Assembly (NCBI RefSeq): GCF_038051925.1
Contig: NZ_CP150634.1
Location: 4,658,300 to 4,722,299 of the forward strand
Reading direction: 5' to 3'
Origin: Methylotuvimicrobium sp. KM2
Lineage (GTDB): Bacteria; Pseudomonadota; Gammaproteobacteria; Methylococcales; Methylomonadaceae
DNA length: 64,000 bases
Part shown: positions 58,339-64,000 of the stretch, piece by piece
How positions within the stretch are numbered: position 1 is the stretch's first letter
Layout of the letters: each line of letters begins with the position of its first letter
The notes under the pieces: model-generated
What the model saw: the letters and a program-made list of their open reading frames with translations, nothing else
What the model was told of the DNA's origin: nothing
The model's database searches: none
Translations under genes and position numbers: made by a program

Positions 58339-58498
58339 TAGAAAAAGCATTTCAACATGAAGAATATGAAGTAATTCAATAACTTGTCATGAGATTATAT
58401 AAAACATTCACTCAAGAAGTTAGCGAGAACGCTTAGATAATATCCTGAAATTCTTCAGGAACTTCATGTGCTTCATGGTTAAACTGCCGAATTTAGGA
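58339..58498. repeat. R5 repeat, copy 2
   Basis: About 160 bp. Begins GAAAAAGCATTTCAACATGA and ends CTTCATGGTTAAACTGCCGA. It is an inverted, diverged version of 50990-51155. It lies between the 47-aa gene and the PEP-CTERM gene and may separate the latter from an upstream promoter. Confidence 0.65.
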
Positions 58499-58579
58499 TA
58501 ACCTTTCAGTCCAGCATTAGCGGATCTTGTTGTTCATTATTACCTCACCCTCTTTTTCAATTTCATTTAGGAATACAAC

Positions 58580-59251
58580 ATGAGACTTTGTGAGCCTGTT
58601 TTACTGTGGATATGTTTATTTTTACTGGGGGTACCGTTAAATTCGACGGCAGCGATAATTGCTTGCAACGTGGATCACGCAAAGGCCAACGGCTTATCCG
58701 CCAATGCATGCGTCGGCGATGACAGTATTAAACCCAAAGATCAAAAAGCTTTTGTAATCGATAACTTTCAAGACGACGGAGATGCATTTTCCTTTATCGG
58801 CAAATTCAATGACGACGACGGTTTTGAGTCAAGCGGCGCCGATATCGCCGGCTTCACATTAACCGTATCGGAACTATCGGATCCTAATACAGGAGATTAC
58901 TTGTTTTCTTATGCACTGCTTGCACCGGATGATTGGCTGGGAAAATTTGTCGATTGGACTTTGCTTGTTAAACAGGCTAACAATAGCACCATTGCTTATT
59001 TATTCAGCGGGATCGCACTCGGTATTGATGGTGGATTCAACAACCTCTGGACGAACCCTCGCGGAAAGATCAGCAATGATTACTCTCATGCATCGGGCTT
59101 TATCAGGCTAGCCGAAGACCGCCTCAGCACGCCGGCATCGATGATGGCGGCAACGGTACCTGAACCTGATTTAACGCTGCTTTTTAGTATCGGATTGTTG
59201 GGTTTGGCGGCTAAATTTCCGATAAAACGGAAACATCTATTCGGCATGTGA
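58580..59251 (+). CDS. PEP-CTERM sorting domain protein, 223 aa
   Basis: A signal peptide (MRLCEPVLLWICLFLLGVPL, then NSTAA) precedes a beta-rich secreted domain (25-185) with acidic stretches (NDDDGFESSGADIAGF). The C-terminus VPEPDLTLLFSIGLLGLAAK, followed by FPIKRK, is a PEP-CTERM signal recognised by an exosortase at the membrane. The protein is thereby sorted to the cell surface, often with an exopolysaccharide. The exosortase gene is not in this window. It follows the 47-aa PEP-CTERM-like gene by 301 bp. Whether they share the sigma-54 promoter is unclear because an R5 repeat lies between. Confidence 0.9.
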   Translation: MRLCEPVLLWICLFLLGVPLNSTAAIIACNVDHAKANGLSANACVGDDSIKPKDQKAFVIDNFQDDGDAFSFIGKFNDDDGFESSGADIAGFTLTVSELSDPNTGDYLFSYALLAPDDWLGKFVDWTLLVKQANNSTIAYLFSGIALGIDGGFNNLWTNPRGKISNDYSHASGFIRLAEDRLSTPASMMAATVPEPDLTLLFSIGLLGLAAKFPIKRKHLFGM

Positions 59252-59263
59252 TACGCGAGAACT

Positions 59264-59297
59264 GCCGGGATATCCAGCGAATGGATCTCGGCAGTAT
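59264..59297. repeat. Imperfect hairpin after the PEP-CTERM gene
   Basis: ACTGCCGGGATATCCA and TGGATCTCGGCAGT arms around GCGAA, 12 bp after the stop. It might fold in the transcript as a 3' end hairpin, but it lacks a T-run and may simply be a short repeat. Confidence 0.4.
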
Positions 59298-59405
59298 CGT
59301 AGATTTTGCAGGGGGCAAAAGCTTGATCTGCCGAAAGCGCAAATCCATTTGGGCGCAGCCCCCTTCCATCATTTGAAGAAGTTATTTCATGCTCACACCT
59401 TAGCT

Positions 59406-61799
59406 TTATTCCGGCCCCTCTTCTTTATCTTCCTCATGCGCCATATCGGAAATTTCTTTAAGTCTCGAAATGGCCTTGAAGTTAATACTGTCTTCCGGAT
59501 AGTTGCCATCCGAATCCATGGCGCCTGCTTCTTGGCCGGTTAATAGCTCCAGTGCTTCATCGACGGTCGAGACCGCATAGACGGCAAATTGTCCCGCTTC
59601 AACCGCATCGATAACATCCTTCATCAACATGAGATTGCGTTTATTCGCCGCAGGTATAATCACGCCTTGCTGACCGGTTAAGCCTCGCGCTTTGCATAGC
59701 CTAAAAAAGCCTTCGATTTTTTCATTGACACCGCCGATGGCTTGGACCTCGCCGTATTGATTTATCGATCCGGTCACTGCAAAACCTTGCTTGATTGGCG
59801 TTCGTGTCAGCGCCGATATCAAACAACATAATTCGGCCAGGGATGCGCTATCGCCATCGATATAACCGTAGGATTGTTCGACCGCGATACTGGCGGATAT
59901 GGCAAACGGAAATTGTTGTGCGTAACAATGCCCGAGGTAGCCGGTTAGGATCATTACACCTTTCGAATGAAGGGCCTGGCCGAGTTCGGCTTCGCGCTCG
60001 ATATCGACGATACCTCGTGAACCGGGGTAAACCGTCGCGGTGATCCGCGCCGGCGCGCCGAAACTGCTGCCACCGATTTCCAAAACAGTCAAACCGTTGG
60101 CCTTGCCGATTGCGGTACCGTCGGTATCGATTAAAATCGTACCGTCGAGCATTTCCTCGAGAATTTCCTCGGACAACCTGCCGTTGCGTTGTTCACGCGC
60201 AGAAAGGGCCTGTTCGATATGAACCTGGTCGATGAATTCAACAGTGCTAGGGCTACACAAGAGGTTTGCCTCACCGATGATTTCGAGGGAATCGTTAATG
60301 TGCGCCGATAAACGGTGCTGGTTTTCGGAAAGTCTGCAACTATGCTCGATGAGGCGGGCAATCGCGGCCGAAGTCAGTTTTTTGGAGCCTGAGTCGCGCG
60401 CATGTCTTATCATCAGTTGCGCAAAATTTTGCATCGAATCCGGATTCAGCAAAATGCGGTGATCGAAATCGGCCAGCACTCTGAACATTTCGTTAAATTC
60501 ATCGTCCAGTTCATGCAATAGGTAATAGATATCCCGCGAGCCGACCAAAACCACTTTGATATTGAGCGGAATAACTTCGGGCTTTAGAGTCATTGTATTG
60601 ATGCCGAGCTCCGAATACGGCGACTCGATTTCGATACGACCGGACTTCAGCGCGCGCTTTAAACCTTCCCAGACAAAAGGATAAGTGAGCAATTTTTCGG
60701 CATCGAGTATCAAATAACCGCCATTTGCGTGATGTAGCGAGCCAGGGCAGATTCGTCGGTAGTTGGTGACCAGGGTGCCTTGATCGCTAATATATTCGAT
60801 GCGCCCGAATACATTCGGATAAATCGGATGCGGGTCATAAACGACTGGCGCACCGCATTCGGTTTTATAATCGACCAAGACGTTAGGAGCGTACTGCTCT
60901 TTCAGTAAAAGGCGCTTACCGATCTGATCGCGGCTATCGAGTCCAGGATTCGCAGCCAATACGTCGACGATGGTTTGACTCAGGTTTTTTTTGATTTCGT
61001 CTAAATAGGTGATGGCATCGTCGACGTTTTGATAGTCTTCGATCAACGCCTCGAAGAGCGGTTCGATGGCTTGATTAATCGTCGCATCGTCCAATTGCTT
61101 GAGTTGTTCGACCAGTGAACGCCGCCATTGCGGCAGTTCCAGCAAGACATCACCTAGATAGTTTTCGAGCTCCTCGGTATGACGGTGAAATGTTTCACGC
61201 TCGGCTTGCGGCAACTGGATGAATTGTTCGTCTTCCAACAATTTGTCGTCCTTAACGGGCACGAAAGTGATTGTTTCACTCTCGCGATAGAGCGCGACAT
61301 TCAAGGATTCCGCTTTTTCCTCGACTTGATGAATCGCCATGTTATAGCGTTGATTAAAGCCGCGTTCGATCGCGGCCTTTTTTTGCTGATAGGTCGGACT
61401 TTCAAAAACGGCCGGAAAAGTAGCCAGCAAATTGTCGATCAATGCATCGATATCGGCACAGAATTTCTGCCCGTACCCTGCCGGCAGTTCGATCGAGACC
61501 GGTTCGCGCGGATTATCGAAATTATCGACATAAGCATAACTTGGCGGCGTCGGTTGATTTGGAGCCGATTGTTCAAGTTGTTGGGTAATCATCGACAGGC
61601 GCCCGGTGCCCGGTTCGCCCATGACATAAATGTTATAGCCGGGATTTTGCATCGCGATGCCGAATTCCAATGCCGACCGGGCTCGCGCTTGACCTATAAT
61701 GGAAGGCTGTTCGCTGGTTGTTGTCTGAGGGATATCCAGGCTGTTCGGGTTAACGGTTAATTTCAAGGCTTCCGGCGGAAGCGGGTGGTAATAAGGCAT
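59406..61799 (-). CDS. Lon-like ATP-dependent protease (LonB/YcbZ group)
   Basis: A 797-aa AAA+ protease of the COG1067 group. The P-loop is GEPGTGRLS (61-69) with Arg in place of the usual Lys, as is normal for this group. The middle region (about 75-330) is helical. The C-terminal Lon protease domain has the catalytic serine S651 in DGDSASLAE and lysine K694 in GGVNEKIEGFF. The spacing of 43 residues matches Lon. It degrades misfolded or specific cytosolic proteins; targets are unknown. It stands alone, convergent with the PEP-CTERM gene. Length is typical. Confidence 0.92.
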   Translation of the reverse strand: MPYYHPLPPEALKLTVNPNSLDIPQTTTSEQPSIIGQARARSALEFGIAMQNPGYNIYVMGEPGTGRLSMITQQLEQSAPNQPTPPSYAYVDNFDNPREPVSIELPAGYGQKFCADIDALIDNLLATFPAVFESPTYQQKKAAIERGFNQRYNMAIHQVEEKAESLNVALYRESETITFVPVKDDKLLEDEQFIQLPQAERETFHRHTEELENYLGDVLLELPQWRRSLVEQLKQLDDATINQAIEPLFEALIEDYQNVDDAITYLDEIKKNLSQTIVDVLAANPGLDSRDQIGKRLLLKEQYAPNVLVDYKTECGAPVVYDPHPIYPNVFGRIEYISDQGTLVTNYRRICPGSLHHANGGYLILDAEKLLTYPFVWEGLKRALKSGRIEIESPYSELGINTMTLKPEVIPLNIKVVLVGSRDIYYLLHELDDEFNEMFRVLADFDHRILLNPDSMQNFAQLMIRHARDSGSKKLTSAAIARLIEHSCRLSENQHRLSAHINDSLEIIGEANLLCSPSTVEFIDQVHIEQALSAREQRNGRLSEEILEEMLDGTILIDTDGTAIGKANGLTVLEIGGSSFGAPARITATVYPGSRGIVDIEREAELGQALHSKGVMILTGYLGHCYAQQFPFAISASIAVEQSYGYIDGDSASLAELCCLISALTRTPIKQGFAVTGSINQYGEVQAIGGVNEKIEGFFRLCKARGLTGQQGVIIPAANKRNLMLMKDVIDAVEAGQFAVYAVSTVDEALELLTGQEAGAMDSDGNYPEDSINFKAISRLKEISDMAHEEDKEEGPE

Positions 61800-61913
61800 G
61801 ATGAATGGTAGATAACGCTAGTGTAATGGTGAGTAGCTAATCGTTCGAAAGCAGGGGCGTATTATACCCGTAGATCAAAATTCGGCAGTCTCTAACACAG
61901 TTGCGCGCGCCAT

Positions 61914-63494
61914 TTAACTTTGATTGTCATCGAACTGCTCGACCATTAGATCGAGATCCTTACTGAGTTTCGAAAGATTGCGGCCGGCTTGACTGGCTAT
62001 CGTTGCGTGATCGGATGTCTCTTTCGACAAGCGATCGATGGCTTCGATGTTTCGAGCGATTTCTTCTGAAACGATGTGTTGCTCCTCGGCGGCACTGGCG
62101 ATTTGTAAAATCATATCGCTAATCGTACTGACCGATTGCGTGGTTTCGGTCAATAATCTGGCCGAATTTTCTCCGTGTTCGACGCCATCGGCTGCTTTGA
62201 TTCGTACCTTGCTCATTTCATCGACGGCATTTTTGGCGCCTTGTTGTAAGACCTCGATCATTTTATTGATTTCTTCTGTCGACTTTTGCGTGCGCCCGGC
62301 CAAAGTTCTGACTTCATCGGCAACGACAGCGAAACCGCGGCCTTGCTCGCCGGCTCGAGCGGCTTCGATTGCGGCATTGAGCGCCAGCAAGTTGGTTTGT
62401 TCGGCGATGCCTTGAATGACCTCTAATACGCCGCCGATATCTTTACTGTATTGAGCAAGATTTAAAATGACTGACTCGGCGCTGTCGACCTCGGAAGACA
62501 AGGCGCCGATTAATTTGACCGTCTCGCCGACCCGTTGCATCGTTTGCTGAGATATTTGGTCGGCGTCGGTTGCAGCCTTGGCGGCATTGCTGGCGCTTTG
62601 CGCAACTTCATTGATCGTCGCGGTCATTTGATGCATTGCCGTGGCGACTTGTTCGGTTTCTTGCAATTGCCGCATCATGGCATGGCTGACTTGTTCGATT
62701 TCGCGTTCGGTAGCCTCTGCTTGTTGTGTAAGCGTCTCGGTCGCTTGTATCAAACGGCGTACGATTGTTCTGGATTTTGCTTTAAGAAGTTTGACGGCGA
62801 GTAACAGCTGTCCGGGCTCAGCCCCGTCGTTAGTGTAAATTTGTTGCATGACCGGATTGTCGATAACCGAGCGCGCTTCGGATGCGGCATCGTTTAGCGG
62901 GCGTACCAGCGCCGATATCAGGCCGAACGAAAATATCAGCGATATCGCCCAGGAAAGCGCGGCAGGGGTCAACTCGATATCCCCGAGAATATAGAGTCCT
63001 GCTAAAATTAGCGTTTGTAGCAGCAAGAACCCGATCAATAATTTGGATCCCAATTTCATGCGGTCAAGCAAGGTGTTGATACTTTTTGCCGATGCTAGTT
63101 TCGGGTAGATTTTCTTTGCTTGTTCAACCGTTTCGAGCTCGGGCTTCACCCGAACCGATTCGAACCCGATGACTTTTCCCTTGTCGAAGCGAGGCGTTAC
63201 AAAGGCGTCGACCCAATAATAGTCGCCATTTTTACAGCGATTCTTGACGATACCCATCCACGGCTTGCCTTTCTGAATACTACTCCATAAGTCGGCAAAC
63301 GCGGCTTCCGGCATTTCCGGATGGCGAACGATATTATGAGGTTGTCCAAGCAGTTCTTGTTCATTGAAACCGCTTATTTTTAGGAAATCCTGATTGATAT
63401 AAGTGATCTTTCCTTTAGGGTCGGTTGCCGAAGTGATCGTGGCGGTACTGGGATAGTTGACTTCGTTATGGGTAATGGGAAGGTTTTTTCTCAT
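61914..63494 (-). CDS. Aer-like PAS methyl-accepting chemotaxis protein
   Basis: A 526-aa chemoreceptor. An N-terminal PAS domain (1-120) has ITYINQDFLKISGFNEQELL and GQPHNIVRHPEMPEAAFADL, the Aer-type FAD-binding segment, and the tryptophan in YYWVDAFVTPRFDKG. Two membrane stretches lie at about 153-170 and 177-197. The signalling domain ends with the conserved hairpin tip, QGIAEQTNLLALNAAIEAAR, followed by AGEQGRGFAVVADEVRTLAG. It should sense redox or energy state and steer flagellar or pilus motility through CheA/CheW. No chemotaxis genes adjoin it. Confidence 0.94.
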   Translation of the reverse strand: MRKNLPITHNEVNYPSTATITSATDPKGKITYINQDFLKISGFNEQELLGQPHNIVRHPEMPEAAFADLWSSIQKGKPWMGIVKNRCKNGDYYWVDAFVTPRFDKGKVIGFESVRVKPELETVEQAKKIYPKLASAKSINTLLDRMKLGSKLLIGFLLLQTLILAGLYILGDIELTPAALSWAISLIFSFGLISALVRPLNDAASEARSVIDNPVMQQIYTNDGAEPGQLLLAVKLLKAKSRTIVRRLIQATETLTQQAEATEREIEQVSHAMMRQLQETEQVATAMHQMTATINEVAQSASNAAKAATDADQISQQTMQRVGETVKLIGALSSEVDSAESVILNLAQYSKDIGGVLEVIQGIAEQTNLLALNAAIEAARAGEQGRGFAVVADEVRTLAGRTQKSTEEINKMIEVLQQGAKNAVDEMSKVRIKAADGVEHGENSARLLTETTQSVSTISDMILQIASAAEEQHIVSEEIARNIEAIDRLSKETSDHATIASQAGRNLSKLSKDLDLMVEQFDDNQS

Positions 63495-63584
63495 GGATTG
63501 ACCTTAATTGGGGGGCACAAGATTCGCTGAGAATAAGCGAATTTAATCGGTTTATTTGCCAGGTTCAGTCATAACGAGACGTTT

Positions 63585-63632
63585 AAAAGACTTCATGCGC
63601 TTCATGGTTAAACTGTCGAATTTAGGATGATT
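63585..63632. repeat. R5 repeat fragment
   Basis: GACTTCATGCGCTTCATGGT then TAAACTGTCGAATTTAGGAT, matching the right end of 58339-58498. The left part is missing. Confidence 0.6.
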
Positions 63633-63783
63633 GGAATAAAGTTGGAGCCTTGTTTATCTTGATGACAAAAGTCGCAGTATTATTTCATAGATACATCAAA
63701 CCCGATTATTTGTTTTAGCGATGTCACATAAATGTAAAATTCCGCGCTTATCATGCGAGTCGAATTAAGATGAGAGCAAAAAA

Positions 63784-63990
63784 ATGATTGTTAACGAGTC
63801 GACAAGCATACCGCAATTTTTGGGTAAAGAATTAGATCAAGTATGCATAAGCTTTTATCCGGACTTGAGTCCGGAGTATTTAAGCACCTTATCCGGTGAG
63901 AAAAACAGTTCCCAGGCGGATAAGAGCAAAAAATCACCTAGTTCATACCGCTCGGAACTAGACGAGCATGAAATCGCGTTAGTCGACTGA
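63784..63990 (+). CDS. Small acidic hydrophilic protein, 68 aa, unknown
   Basis: A GAGAG site lies seven bases before the ATG. The sequence (MIVNESTSIPQFLGKELDQV at the start; later KNSSQADKSKKSPSSYRSEL) is hydrophilic, rich in serine and lysine in the middle and probably disordered at the end. No signal peptide, span or motif is visible. It is divergent from the chemoreceptor gene. I do not recognise it. It ends close to the right edge of the window, where no further gene is visible. Confidence 0.6.
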   Translation: MIVNESTSIPQFLGKELDQVCISFYPDLSPEYLSTLSGEKNSSQADKSKKSPSSYRSELDEHEIALVD

Positions 63991-64000
63991 ATTCAAGGCC

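Noticed and set aside
59406..61799. Loss of ATPase activity in the Lon-like protein because the P-loop has Arg instead of Lys
   Set aside because: GTGR is, to my knowledge, usual in this LonB/YcbZ-type subgroup, so it is not a sign of decay.
1..64000. CRISPR array, prophage or complete insertion sequence
   Set aside because: No regular spaced direct repeats, no cas genes, no phage structural genes and no full-length transposase frame were seen; all repeats here are short palindromic elements.

Overview
The window reads as a chromosome segment of a Gram-negative gammaproteobacterium of moderate GC content. My best guess is a Methylococcales-type methanotroph. This is inferred from the gene set: PEP-CTERM/VPLPA-type sorting tails, a TonB and heme-uptake locus, class II fructose-bisphosphate aldolase, PpnN, CysIJ, and abundant short palindromic repeats. 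No methane-oxidation gene is present to prove it. There is no prophage, rRNA operon, CRISPR array or intact insertion sequence. The only RNA gene found is a tRNA-Leu(UAA).

Layout. 1-2.2 kb: start of recC (minus strand), then four small hypothetical envelope or cytosolic proteins. 2.4-10.2 kb: a PAS-GGDEF-EAL signalling protein, ppnN, a DUF3014 protein, a metallophosphatase and a small membrane protein. 10.6-12.1 kb: a PAP2 phosphatase fused in frame to an MJ1255/VC2487-type glycosyltransferase. 12.9-17.7 kb: a GC-rich Gld-like ABC operon (ATPase, GldF-GldG fusion, DUF4340) ending in a clear terminator. 18-25 kb: a Myb/HTH-like small protein, cysJI, a DCC thioredoxin-like protein and an OafA-type acyltransferase. 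25.5-29 kb: fba, and a methyltransferase next to a group D flavin monooxygenase. 30-38.6 kb: DUF3047, a SWIM-SNF2 helicase, a Wzz-like chain-length protein carrying a degenerate tyrosine-recombinase domain, a TIGR04283-type glycosyltransferase, a sterol-desaturase-family hydroxylase and DUF6494.

38.7-49.4 kb is a heme-acquisition region. A Fur-box promoter leads into a small protein and a TonB-dependent heme receptor, followed by another small protein. A Kelch/dockerin secreted protein and its decayed VPLPA-CTERM paralogue interrupt the series. It continues with a 92-aa protein, HemS, a HugZ-like protein and HmuTUV. 49.6-54.9 kb holds a 52-aa membrane protein, dcd, mrp and three small unknown or hydrolase genes. 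55.5-59.3 kb is a probable regulatory unit. An HDOD protein and a PAS-type sigma-54 activator are transcribed leftward. An array of TGTCA motifs and a GG-N10-GC sigma-54 promoter point rightward into a 47-aa protein with a PEP-CTERM-like tail and then a PEP-CTERM protein. 59.4-64 kb holds a Lon-like protease, a PAS chemoreceptor and a small unknown protein.

Intergenic space is packed with short palindromic, MITE-like repeats. Families with different outer arms share one inner module. A 65-bp perfect-ended palindrome sits at exactly the same TTCA/TGAA site of that module in five places, flanked by 4-bp duplications. Some elements have altered gene ends: one arm supplies the C-terminal codons and stop of hemS, and another supplies the stop of a hydrolase. 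One copy downstream of hmuV has a perfect 8-bp target duplication. The observations I consider most novel are the Wzz-recombinase fusion, the sigma-54/PEP-CTERM microprotein unit and the nested repeat system.
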